Shown: positions 46,184-54,161 of the stretch, one piece after another
Numbering within the stretch: position 1 is the stretch's first letter
Layout: each line of letters opens with the position of its first letter
Source of the DNA: Thalassobacillus cyri
GTDB lineage: Bacteria > Bacillota > Bacilli > Bacillales > Halobacillaceae
Assembly: GCF_900107755.1 (NCBI RefSeq)
Contig: NZ_FNQR01000008.1
Span: forward strand, 1 to 64,000
Direction of reading: 5' to 3'
Length of the DNA: 64,000 bases
Made by a program: the position numbers and the translations under genes
Notes under the pieces: generated by a model
The model's database searches: none
The model's input: the letters and a program-made list of their open reading frames with translations, nothing else
What the model was told of the DNA's origin: nothing

Positions 46184-47773
46184 CTACTTCACATCAATTC
46201 GGTTCAAGGCTGGTGCTTCGATGTTCTCTTCCTGTTTTAGATATTCGATCATTGCATCTAAGGCTAGCGGGCCTGTTTCCTGGTTAGTCCCTTCTTTCAG
46301 AACCGTAAACCCGTCTCCGCCAGTGGCGATATAATTGTTGACTGTAACGGTATATTGTTGTTCTGGATCAATCGGGTTGCCATTACTGTCTGTCATGGCA
46401 ACAATCTTTTCCCCGTTTGGTGCGTTATCATCCCAAGTATAGTTTAATCCTGACACTTGCAATATCCGAGGGTAGCTACCTGACCATTGCTGTTCAAGGA
46501 CTGCTTTTATTTGATTCCCGGTCAATGTCATCTTTACAAGGTTATTTCCGAATGGAAGCATGGTATATAGTTCTCCCCATGTGATCGGCCCTTCATCTAA
46601 GTCCGAACGAATTCCGCCGGGATTCATAAACGCAAAGTCTGTTTGCATGAAAGCCCGTTGTGAATCAGCAACAAGGTTGCCAAGTGCGGACTCTCCGCTG
46701 GCATCTGGGGCGTTCGTAATCGGTTCGGCAGCCTGGGCGATGACTTCCTGAACTAGATCTTCCACTTCTTTGCTGTAGTTATTCACCATTTCTTTCACTT
46801 CTGCATCAGGTTCAATAGCATCATGGAAGGTGGTAACTACGGACGCTTCTTTTGAAACGATGTCCTTCGTTTTTGGATCAATCATTAAATCTACATCAGA
46901 AAAAGCAGTTCCATACGAGTAAGATTCTACAATCAGCTTGCCATCTACAACCGTGTTCGCATAAGCATGGTTATGCCCGCCATAAATAACATCGACTTCA
47001 TCGTCAATTTTGGGAGCGAATTCCACAACCTCTCCAGAAGCACTGGTACCATCCGGTTTGGAAGAAGCAGGAACGTGAGCAAGTACAACAATGGATTCGA
47101 CGCCTTTTTCTTTCAGTTGTGCAGCTGCATTGTTAATCGCCGTTGTCTCATCGGTAAACTCAACCCCTTCGATACCACTTGGAAGAACAATGTTCTTCGT
47201 GTCTGTGGTGACTACACCGATAAAACCAATCGGCATGCCGTTGACTTTTTTAATCACATACGGAGGCAGGATCGGCTCGCCTGTTTCTTTATCCTTCACA
47301 TTTGCTACCGTATAAGGGAAGGAAGCTCCTTCAAAATCTCCTGTTTCTTCATGAGTCCCTCCATCGATAAGGCGCTTCATTTCAGCAACCCCTTCATCAA
47401 ACTCATGGTTGCCGACAGTTCCTACATCAAAACCAAGTTCGTTTAGAATCTCAATGGTAGGTTCATCCTGTAAGAGTGAAGAAACAGGTGAACTTGCCCC
47501 AACGACATCGCCTGCATGGACGAGTAACGTATTTTTATTGTCTTGTTCATACTGTTTCAGGTAAGCAGCCAAATATTCGGCTCCCCCTGCTTTTCTGTCA
47601 CCGATGGTGCGGTAGACGTCCAGTTGACCATGGAAATCATTCATGCCTAATAGTTGTACTGGTATGTACCTTTCCTTATAGGGCTCATTGGCATCAGGAG
47701 CGGCTGAAACTGAGGTACTTAAGAGTGCTAATGATAAAAGAAATGCGGGTATGATTTTTCTCATTTGAAACAT
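46184..47773 (-). CDS. Secreted 5'-nucleotidase / UDP-sugar hydrolase family metallophosphatase
   Basis: A 529-residue exported enzyme. The signal peptide ends around AAPDA. The metallophosphatase domain holds LLGMNDFHGQLD, GNHEFDEG and YGGHNHAYANT metal motifs. The C-terminal 5'-nucleotidase domain has NPGGIRSDL and YTMLPFGNNLVKM. It lacks a sortase signal. It should hydrolyse extracellular nucleotides to recover phosphate and nucleosides. A Pho-box-like pair lies upstream (47842-47858), consistent with phosphate-starvation control. AAAGGAGG ribosome site. Confidence 0.9.
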   Translation of the reverse strand: MFQMRKIIPAFLLSLALLSTSVSAAPDANEPYKERYIPVQLLGMNDFHGQLDVYRTIGDRKAGGAEYLAAYLKQYEQDNKNTLLVHAGDVVGASSPVSSLLQDEPTIEILNELGFDVGTVGNHEFDEGVAEMKRLIDGGTHEETGDFEGASFPYTVANVKDKETGEPILPPYVIKKVNGMPIGFIGVVTTDTKNIVLPSGIEGVEFTDETTAINNAAAQLKEKGVESIVVLAHVPASSKPDGTSASGEVVEFAPKIDDEVDVIYGGHNHAYANTVVDGKLIVESYSYGTAFSDVDLMIDPKTKDIVSKEASVVTTFHDAIEPDAEVKEMVNNYSKEVEDLVQEVIAQAAEPITNAPDASGESALGNLVADSQRAFMQTDFAFMNPGGIRSDLDEGPITWGELYTMLPFGNNLVKMTLTGNQIKAVLEQQWSGSYPRILQVSGLNYTWDDNAPNGEKIVAMTDSNGNPIDPEQQYTVTVNNYIATGGDGFTVLKEGTNQETGPLALDAMIEYLKQEENIEAPALNRIDVK

Positions 47774-47841
47774 GAGTTACCTCCTTTAATTTATTGTTAT
47801 CTTAAAAATAGCAGAGTAGTTTAAAATGGTATTTTACCCAG

Positions 47842-47858
47842 TGTTAAGATCTTGTAAG
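47842..47858 (-). promoter_or_regulatory. Pho-box-like direct repeat upstream of the nucleotidase gene
   Basis: On the reverse strand CTTACA-N5-TTAACA reproduces the PhoP box layout of Bacillus (TTAACA hexamers at 11-bp steps). It lies about 70 bp ahead of the start codon. A third, poorer hexamer (ATGTCA) precedes it in phase. Confidence 0.45.
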
Positions 47859-47934
47859 AAATTTGACATTTAGGGCTCCAGAGGATTCCTTTTATACTTC
47901 AGCTCCTTTTCTTTAAAAGTTAGGTTGTGCAGCA

Positions 47935-48020
47935 ACTATTTATATATCAATAGAGCAAATTCCTATATATAAAAATAAAAAGGGAGGAATTTACCAACAA
48001 AATTAGACAAAAAGTCTCCC
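47935..48020 (-). repeat. Conserved noncoding leader element, copy A
   Basis: On the reverse strand TTTTTGTCTAATTTTG, a TGGTA, a T-rich run, ATATAGGAATT, CTCTATTGATATATAA are found in the same order and spacing as in copy B (53680-53772), upstream of another secreted-enzyme gene. Both copies lie just after a terminator of the preceding gene and ahead of a gene for an exported hydrolase. The function is unknown: shared promoter or 5' leader RNA are options. Confidence 0.5.
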
Positions 48021-48037
48021 TTAGAGGAAGAGAAAGT

Positions 48038-48085
48038 AAAACATCCCGCGGACTCCAAATTCTGGAGTCCGCGGGATGTTTTTTT
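48038..48085 (-). terminator. Terminator of the maltose-type PTS gene
   Basis: AAAACATCCCGCGGACTCCA pairs with its near-perfect complement TGGAGTCCGCGGGATGTTTT, followed on the forward strand by a T-run and preceded by an A-run. In the gene's direction it ends in TTTTAC. Confidence 0.85.
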
Positions 48086-48088
48086 CTT

Positions 48089-49645
48089 TTATGAAGCATT
48101 ACTTTGTTTGAGTTGTTTGTCGATTTCGTTTTTGTAAAGGTCGGAGCGGCCGCCGAAGATAGCCTGGATGTTGTTGTCGACTTTGACGACACCGGCAGCT
48201 CCCAGCTCTTTCAGACGATCCTCGTCAATACGGCCGACTTCTGCTACTTCGACGCGGAGACGAGTAAAGCAGGCATCGACATGCTTCAGGTTATCTTTCC
48301 CGCCAAGTGCTGTCATGATTTCAGCTGCAACTTCCTGGTTCCCACCGGATTTCTTGCCATCTTTTTTAGCGTTGTAATCCTTACGAGTGTAAAGCTTATT
48401 CTCCTGCCCTTTGCGACCAGGTGTGGCGATATCCCACTTTTCGATGGCGAAAGAGAACGAGAAGTAGTAAATGACAAAGAAGATAGCACCAAGTACGATG
48501 TTCATCCACCAGTTACCTGTCCCCGGAAGGGCGTTAACCAGTACATAATCGATCAGGCCGGATCCTCCAGCCCAGCCAAGATGGACATCAAGCATATAGG
48601 TGACGGCAAATGAAACACCGGCAAGGAGAGCGTGAAATACGAATAACAATGGTGCTACAAACAGGAACGTAAATTCAATCGGTTCCGTAATCCCTGTCAA
48701 AAATGCCGTACCAGCTGCTGCAATCAGCATCCCTTTAACAACACTGCGATTATCTTTATCAGCGCGGCGATACATAGCAAGTGCTGCACCTAGAAGACCG
48801 AACATGATAACCGGGAATTTACCTGCCATGAAGCGGCCGGCCGTCACTTCTACACCTTCAGCAATCTGTGCTAAGAAAATGTACTGGTCACCGGAAACCG
48901 TGCTTCCAGCAACTTCCGCAGTCCCGCCAAGGCCTGTCCATAAAAATGGTGCATACCAGATATGGTGAAGTCCGGTTGGGATCAAGACACGTTCAAGGAA
49001 TCCGTAGAGCCCGATATAAAAAGGATTGGTCGCTCCATTAGCAATAACGTTTGCAACTGCATTGATACCTCCCTGGATCGGTGGCCAGACCACCATCATC
49101 GCAAGCGCAAGGAAGATGGAGGAGAACACCATAGCAATTCCAACGGAACGATCACCGGCGAAGAAGCCAAGTACTTCCGGCGGGTCGAACTCGTGGAATT
49201 TATTATAGATATAAACGGCAAGCAGACCGACGATAATCCCGCCGAGTACACCAGTTTCAAGCGTGGGAATACCAAGTGCCATTCCATATTCCCCGTTCTT
49301 GGCTGCCATTTCAGGTGTGATTTCAAGGGCGAAAGAGATCGTTTTGTTCATAATGATATACCCGAGCAAAGCAGCGAGAGCGGCAATACCGGATCCGCCA
49401 GTCAAACCAATTGCTACACCGATAGCAAAAATGATTGCCAGGTTATTAAAAATACTGATACCAATGTCGAGCATACCATTACCGATCATCTGCACAATAT
49501 CATTTTGTAAAAATGCTGCTGTGTCGGCAAGGGGACCAGTCAATGCTGCTCCGATACCCAGCAGGATACCAGCTGCAGGGAGAAGGGCTACTGGTACCAT
49601 CAGGGACTTTCCGAATTTCTGTAAGCTACCGAAATACTTTCTCAC
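48089..49645 (-). CDS. malP: PTS alpha-glucoside/maltose-specific EIICB
   Basis: A 518-residue PTS permease. The EIIC membrane domain (about 1-410) opens with the RKYFGSLQKFGKSLMVPVAL-type helix and includes PTGLHHIWYAPFLW and ITEPIEFTFLFVAPLLF. The EIIB domain (about 435-515) has the phospho-Cys in DACFTRLRVEV. It lacks EIIA. The pairing with a GH4 6-phospho-alpha-glucosidase points to maltose or other alpha-glucosides. GTG start with AAAGGAGG. Transcribed after the glucosidase gene. Confidence 0.9.
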   Translation of the reverse strand: MRKYFGSLQKFGKSLMVPVALLPAAGILLGIGAALTGPLADTAAFLQNDIVQMIGNGMLDIGISIFNNLAIIFAIGVAIGLTGGSGIAALAALLGYIIMNKTISFALEITPEMAAKNGEYGMALGIPTLETGVLGGIIVGLLAVYIYNKFHEFDPPEVLGFFAGDRSVGIAMVFSSIFLALAMMVVWPPIQGGINAVANVIANGATNPFYIGLYGFLERVLIPTGLHHIWYAPFLWTGLGGTAEVAGSTVSGDQYIFLAQIAEGVEVTAGRFMAGKFPVIMFGLLGAALAMYRRADKDNRSVVKGMLIAAAGTAFLTGITEPIEFTFLFVAPLLFVFHALLAGVSFAVTYMLDVHLGWAGGSGLIDYVLVNALPGTGNWWMNIVLGAIFFVIYYFSFSFAIEKWDIATPGRKGQENKLYTRKDYNAKKDGKKSGGNQEVAAEIMTALGGKDNLKHVDACFTRLRVEVAEVGRIDEDRLKELGAAGVVKVDNNIQAIFGGRSDLYKNEIDKQLKQSNAS

Positions 49646-49670
49646 AAATAGAAACCTCCTTTGTATAATA

Positions 49671-49684
49671 GGAAACCGTTTACT
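49671..49684 (-). promoter_or_regulatory. Candidate cre (CcpA) site upstream of malP
   Basis: GGAAACCGTTTACT matches the cre consensus TGWAANCGNTNWCA except at the two outer bases. It is 25 bp before the malP start, a suitable place for carbon catabolite repression. Confidence 0.5.
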
Positions 49685-49701
49685 TGAAAAGTGAAAGGAA
49701 A

Positions 49702-49721
49702 GCCTGGATAGTTTTCCAGGC
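49702..49721 (-). terminator. Hairpin between glucosidase and PTS genes
   Basis: GCCTGGA pairs with TCCAGGC around a 6-base loop and is followed, in the direction of transcription, by TTTCCTTTC. Probably a partial terminator setting the ratio of the two gene products. Confidence 0.5.
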
Positions 49722-49731
49722 CGCCCTAAGG

Positions 49732-51084
49732 TTATTGGGTTACTAGTTTCTTAGATTGGTGGTAAAGATCTGGCCAGTAGTCTTTGTTCGCTTCAATTAA
49801 ATCATCAAGGATTTGACGGGCAACGGGGGCATCGACGACGGTGCGGTTCAACGTCAATGCCTGTAATGCTTTCTCATAGCTGTTTTCAAAATAAGCATCG
49901 ACAACCAGTTTCTCATAGGCGAGCTGACCTTCAATCAAGCCTTTATAGAAAGTAGATATGTGACCGACGGTGAATGGTTTTGGTCCCCGATTAGTGATCA
50001 TAGCTGGAACCTCGACCATAGCATCATCCGGCAAGCTTGCGATTGTACCATTGTTTTCGACCATGACGATGAATATATCTCCATTATTATACGCCATCGA
50101 AGCGGCAACACGGATCATATAACGTCCATGGATATCCACTTCCAGTTCTACATTTGCAGTAGAGTCATCCGCAATAATCTGGTCGGCTAAATCATGGACA
50201 CGCTGCTGGCGGCCGTTAATGACCTGACGGGCACGTGTATTTTCTGGATCCTCTTTTGTCACCATTTCTGACGGGTAAAGATAGTACTGAAGATAGGTGT
50301 TCGGCAAGTACTCCGGAAAATCGGTGACCATCCGTTCAACTTGCTTGAAGGTTTTGATCCAGGACGGGTCGTTTGCAATTTCCGCATCTTCCGGGATGAA
50401 ACCATCTTCCGTAATCGCACGTTTAATGGTATCGGTATGATCATTACCTTCTTTATCATAAATTTTTGTGAACCAGCCGAAGTGATTCAGACCGAAGTAT
50501 TCTGGTACAAGGTCGAACACCTCTTTGCCGAGGATACCTGCGTAGCTGACCATAATAGCAGCCGGCATATCACAGATGTTGAGAAGTTTCTTATCATCCG
50601 GGAATTCACGTCGAAGCGCTTCCGCAACAATCGCTGCCGGGTTGGTGTAGTTGAGAATCCACGCCTCCGGTGAAAAGGAGCGGAGATCGTTTACAAGCTC
50701 GATCATATCGCCGATCGAGCGAAGACCGTATGCCATTCCGCCAGGACCGCACGTTTCCTGACCTACGGAATCGTATTTCAGAGGAATTTGTTCATCTTTT
50801 TCGCGCATCGCCAATCCGCCAGTACGGATTTGGACAAAAACGAAGTCAGCATTTGTCAGTGCTTCTGCTTTATCTGTTGTATAAGAGAAGCTTTCCAGTT
50901 CCGGGTACTTTTCGCGGAGAATGATTTCACTTGCTTTCGCGATTCTCTCCTGACGAGCTGCATCGGTATCATAAAAAGTAATCGATTTTAATGGAAACTG
51001 TTCTTTTTCAGCTATTAAACTCATAATCATGCCGATCGTATAGGTGCTTCCGCCGCCTACCACTACAAGGTTCTGTTTTTTCAT
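49732..51084 (-). CDS. glvA: 6-phospho-alpha-glucosidase, glycoside hydrolase family 4
   Basis: A 450-residue GH4 enzyme that uses NAD+ and a divalent metal to cleave maltose-6-phosphate and related 6-phospho-alpha-glucosides. It has the N-terminal NAD motif VVVGGGSTYT, the DADFVF-like ADFVFVQIRTGG, ILNYTNPAAIVAEA and NICDMPAAIM with the metal-ligand Cys, and FGLNHFGWF with the catalytic His. Two ATGs follow a GGAGG; the inner one at 51084 has the better spacing. The first ATG overlaps the ribosome site. It is first in an operon with malP. Confidence 0.92.
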   Translation of the reverse strand: MKKQNLVVVGGGSTYTIGMIMSLIAEKEQFPLKSITFYDTDAARQERIAKASEIILREKYPELESFSYTTDKAEALTNADFVFVQIRTGGLAMREKDEQIPLKYDSVGQETCGPGGMAYGLRSIGDMIELVNDLRSFSPEAWILNYTNPAAIVAEALRREFPDDKKLLNICDMPAAIMVSYAGILGKEVFDLVPEYFGLNHFGWFTKIYDKEGNDHTDTIKRAITEDGFIPEDAEIANDPSWIKTFKQVERMVTDFPEYLPNTYLQYYLYPSEMVTKEDPENTRARQVINGRQQRVHDLADQIIADDSTANVELEVDIHGRYMIRVAASMAYNNGDIFIVMVENNGTIASLPDDAMVEVPAMITNRGPKPFTVGHISTFYKGLIEGQLAYEKLVVDAYFENSYEKALQALTLNRTVVDAPVARQILDDLIEANKDYWPDLYHQSKKLVTQ

Positions 51085-51112
51085 CATTTCAACCTCCATA
51101 AAAGGTATTTAA

Positions 51113-51274
51113 TTTGTATTAAAATTAACTTAATATGAATATAATACAAATAAATGAAAGCGTCAACATATTTCTTGGGAAAGGTTTATATCCATAATTT
51201 GGAGGACCTGGGGTGGGATTAATGGAATGTTTGTAATACGATTTTAAGTAATCCTAATTTTGGTATAATACAAA
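51113..51274. promoter_or_regulatory. Operator trio TTTGTATTA / TAATACAAA between glvA and its regulator
   Basis: TTTGTATTA (51113-51121) and TAATACAAA (51142-51150) are a perfect 9-bp inverted pair 29 bp upstream of glvA. A third TAATACAAA (51266-51274) overlaps an extended -10 TGGTATAAT (51261-51269) of the divergent gntR-type gene. The sites suit a GntR/HutC dimer that controls the operon and itself. Binding is inferred. Confidence 0.55.
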
Positions 51275-51306
51275 TAAGAGATGTATAGAAGATAGCAGGG
51301 GGAATA

Positions 51307-52023
51307 ATGATGGCCTCACCTTTATATAGAAAGATTGCTCAACAGATTAAACAGGAGATTGAAGCAGGGAATTGGAAGGAAGGGGAGGCAATTCCTACGG
51401 AGAAGCACCTATCCGAAAAATATGATGCCTCTCGTGTCACGATCAGACAAGCAGTAAAGACGCTGGTAGAAGAGGGGCTCCTTAAGCGAATCCAGGGAAG
51501 CGGTACCTATGTCAGTGAAAAGAAGATCGAGCATAACATTTACGAATTGGAAAGTTTTACGGAGGAAATGCGCCGGCTCAATAAACAGCCAGTCAATAAT
51601 GTTATGAACTTTCAAATGATCGACCCGCCAATGCACGTAAAGAGCAAGTTACAGCTGGGGGAGGAGGAGAAAGTCTTCTATGTAAGAAGGCAGCGGCTGG
51701 TGGATGATATCCCGTATGTGTTGGAGGATACTTACCTGCCAGTTCGGTTGTTTCCGGATTTGTCCTTTAAGGTCATGAGTGGGTCTAAGTATGACTATAT
51801 TGAAAAGGAACAAGGAAAGAAGATCAAAGAAAGCTTTCAGGAAGTCATTCCAATTCTTCCGGATTCGGATATAGCCGGAGCACTGGGCGTACAAGAGACG
51901 ACGCCTATTTTGAAAATACAGCACTACAGTGTGTTTCAGGACGATACCATATTTGAATATAGTGAAAACTACTTCAAGAGCGACGAATACAAATTCACCC
52001 TTAGAGCTAAACGGCCAAATTAA
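51307..52023 (+). CDS. GntR-family (HutC/UTRA) transcriptional regulator of the alpha-glucoside operon
   Basis: A 238-residue regulator. The winged HTH (about 5-72) contains EKHLSEKYDASRVTIRQAVK and LLKRIQGSGTYV. The UTRA ligand domain (about 95-235) has VFYVRRQRLVDDIPYVLEDTYLP and TPILKIQHYSVF. It is similar in layout to TreR, which senses a disaccharide phosphate. It is divergent from glvA-malP and so probably senses maltose-6-phosphate or a related phosphate. Bacillus subtilis instead uses an RpiR-type GlvR. GGGGGAA ribosome site; start at ATG 51307 or 51310. Confidence 0.88.
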   Translation: MMASPLYRKIAQQIKQEIEAGNWKEGEAIPTEKHLSEKYDASRVTIRQAVKTLVEEGLLKRIQGSGTYVSEKKIEHNIYELESFTEEMRRLNKQPVNNVMNFQMIDPPMHVKSKLQLGEEEKVFYVRRQRLVDDIPYVLEDTYLPVRLFPDLSFKVMSGSKYDYIEKEQGKKIKESFQEVIPILPDSDIAGALGVQETTPILKIQHYSVFQDDTIFEYSENYFKSDEYKFTLRAKRPN

Positions 52024-52025
52024 AT

Positions 52026-52065
52026 AACACCCCAGCTCCTCCAATTTCTAGAGGACCTGGGGTGC
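52026..52065. terminator. Terminator between the GntR gene and the phosphodiester glycosidase gene
   Basis: CACCCCAG-CTCCTC pairs with GAGGACCTGGGGTG around AATTTCTA. It serves two convergent genes. The 14-base right arm recurs at 51202-51215 without its partner. Confidence 0.7.
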
Positions 52066-52082
52066 GGTTAATTGGTTATCAG

Positions 52083-53645
52083 TTAGTCTGGTAGAATTAC
52101 AATCGCATCACCGACGGGTCTTTCGCCGGACGAATCAGATGGCTGATTAACCAGTTCACTGCCGACTGCCATCGTAGAAGAGCCGCCGCCATCAAGGTTC
52201 ATGGCTTCGACAGCGCCTAAGCTTTTCATCAGTTTTGCACTTTCCAGGAAGTTCACACCGATGCTGTTATCTGCACGGCCATCTACCGTTACAAATAACA
52301 GATTACCGTTTTCTTTGATGCCAGCCAAAGTTCTTGGGTGGCGCTTAATTGCGAAGTTGTATAAGAAATTGGTACCCCAGTAAAAGCCTTCATCTGCTGA
52401 ATGAATACTGATTTCCCCATTTTCTATCAGGCGAGGACCGCCATTTACAACACTTTCAACTTCATCTGTGGCAACCTTCTCACCGTCCACTACCAAAGTT
52501 TCCGTCACATCCACTGTCATTCCTGGCTGTGCATGAGCTTCCAACCATGCAATTTCTTCTCCTGTACCTGCGATAACAGTGCCATTCTCAGGAATCGCTC
52601 CGCCGCGGTCTCTTACTTCAATCACTTGACCATCAGTGTCTAAAACTACTTCCAATCCATCACCAGCTGGCGTCTCTCCACCGAATACTGGCTTGTATAA
52701 GATCAGTTCACTGTCATCAGTGCAAGTAACATCGTGTCGCGGTTCTTCTGTCGGTTCATCTCCACCAGTACCGCCACAGCTGCGGATCAAACCAGGCTTG
52801 CGGTTCATTCCATCATGGGTAGTGGCAGCACCGTCGGAAGATTCAGCCTTTATTTCTGTAGCAACTTCCGCAATATCGGCTGCTTCAGACTCAGTAAAGA
52901 CAAGGCTGGTCCGGTCACTGACCGCTTCACTTACTAATTCGCCTTCAACCATAGAAACGCCGGCAAGCTTACCTGGCGTACCATCACGAGATCCAACTAC
53001 AAAATATCCACCGTTGACAGCAGCCAGCGCCCCAGTCCTGTCGGAAATATCGGTTACTCTTTCCTTTCCTTGAACAACCCCCTGTGCGAGGGCAGAGATA
53101 ATTTTCCCTTGGAAAGTATCTGGATCCACTTCGATGATATTGACTGACCAAGGGCCATCCGTTTTTGTACCATCAAAAGCAGTGAAGGTGGTAGATGCGG
53201 AAGAATACCCATCCTGTTCTAATTGCGATTCCAATTGCCTTGCTTGTTCTTCTTCCTGATATTCCCCTACACGGACAAGATAGGCAATCCGTTTTGTCTC
53301 GATGTCGTTATACTTATTGTCTTTAATCTGAGTCACGTAAGGTTGATATCCATCGGCTTTTAACTTCTTGGAGAGATCCTTACTTTCTTCTCTCGTTTCA
53401 ACCAAAGAAACATTTACAGTATACACCTCGTGTTTGGAATGGTGGCCACGTTCAATATGGGTGTAAGTCACACCTGGAGCTATTTCTTCTGTTTCACGCA
53501 CTTCCTCCAAACCGGAGTTGCCGAGATGCAGTTCCGTTGAGGCTGGATGAGCGGATACGACGTTTGACGAAAGTCCGCCAATTAGAAACAATAAACTGAA
53601 GATGAAACCCGCTAAGGAAGTACCGAATAACCTGCTGATGTACAT
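52083..53645 (-). CDS. Secreted phosphodiester glycosidase (NAGPA-like) with SPOR-like domain
   Basis: A 520-residue exported protein. A signal peptide (about 1-31) is followed by a SPOR-like segment (about 70-150, with KLKADGYQPYV and LESQLEQDGYSS), which should bind wall glycan. The NAGPA domain follows in two parts: VNGGYFVVG (about 210) and VNGGPRLIENG to the C-terminal AMNLDGGGSSTMAVG. The family removes GlcNAc or related sugars from phosphodiesters; wall teichoic acid is a likely substrate. A Gly/Cys-rich insertion (about 285-315) is unusual. AAAAGGAG ribosome site. A decayed paralogue lies just upstream. Confidence 0.82.
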   Translation of the reverse strand: MYISRLFGTSLAGFIFSLLFLIGGLSSNVVSAHPASTELHLGNSGLEEVRETEEIAPGVTYTHIERGHHSKHEVYTVNVSLVETREESKDLSKKLKADGYQPYVTQIKDNKYNDIETKRIAYLVRVGEYQEEEQARQLESQLEQDGYSSASTTFTAFDGTKTDGPWSVNIIEVDPDTFQGKIISALAQGVVQGKERVTDISDRTGALAAVNGGYFVVGSRDGTPGKLAGVSMVEGELVSEAVSDRTSLVFTESEAADIAEVATEIKAESSDGAATTHDGMNRKPGLIRSCGGTGGDEPTEEPRHDVTCTDDSELILYKPVFGGETPAGDGLEVVLDTDGQVIEVRDRGGAIPENGTVIAGTGEEIAWLEAHAQPGMTVDVTETLVVDGEKVATDEVESVVNGGPRLIENGEISIHSADEGFYWGTNFLYNFAIKRHPRTLAGIKENGNLLFVTVDGRADNSIGVNFLESAKLMKSLGAVEAMNLDGGGSSTMAVGSELVNQPSDSSGERPVGDAIVILPD

Positions 53646-53679
53646 GCAATCTACTCCTTTTCTAGTAAAATAGAGTCCT

Positions 53680-53772
53680 CAAAGGTTACTTATATATCGG
53701 AAGAGTTTAATCCTATAGATAAAACAAAAAAAGGATATAAGTACCATCAAAATTAGACAAAAGACTCCCCGA
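53680..53772 (-). repeat. Conserved noncoding leader element, copy B
   Basis: On the reverse strand CTTTTGTCTAATTTTG, TGGTA, a T-rich run, CTATAGGATT and CTCTTCCGATATATAAGTA match copy A (47935-48020) over about 90 bp with few gaps. The last part (GATATATAA...GACTCT) also occurs upstream of the decayed paralogue, near 54108-54130. It ends about 35 bp before the glycosidase start codon. Confidence 0.5.
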
Positions 53773-53797
53773 AGCCTCGATAATGGAGGGCTCCGGG
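53767..53797 (-). terminator. Hairpin after the decayed glycosidase paralogue
   Basis: CCCCGAAGCCTC pairs with GAGGGCTCCGGGG with one mismatch. In the reverse direction it is followed by GAGTCTTTTGTC. Confidence 0.6.
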
Positions 53798-53814
53798 GTG
53801 GAGAATACAAATAC

Positions 53815-54080
53815 CAGATCGCCGATAAATGCTAGTGTAATAGAATTATCGAGGTTCAGGCATCGACAGCTCCCAAGCTTTTCAACAGCTTGGCATCCAT
53901 AGGTGTATAGTTGACACCTGGATCAATTTCTTCTGTTTCAGGAGTTTCTTCCAGTCCTGCATGGTCGAGATCCAGTTCTATATATGCTGATACAGTATCT
54001 CCAGAAAAACCGCTAATCAACAAGAAGAAAATTAAGCCGATACACATCAAAGAAATGCTAAATAACCTATTTTTGCACAT
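53815..54080 (-). pseudogene. Internally deleted copy of the phosphodiester glycosidase gene
   Basis: From an ATG with AAGGAGGAG ahead, a signal peptide and LDHAGLEETPETEEIDPGVNYT match the N-terminus of the neighbour. The frame then jumps directly to AKLLKSLGAVDA, which matches the neighbour near residue 483, about 400 residues further on. After a TGA a shifted frame gives LNLDNSI, a decayed NLDGGGS motif. It is the scar of a tandem duplication. A 74-residue secreted peptide might still be made. Confidence 0.75.
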
Positions 54081-54161
54081 TCTATCTCCTCCTTGTCTAT
54101 AAGCAAGAGTCTTCAAAATTACTTTATATATCACTAGGGGTTGGTGGCGTTGTTTTAATGT

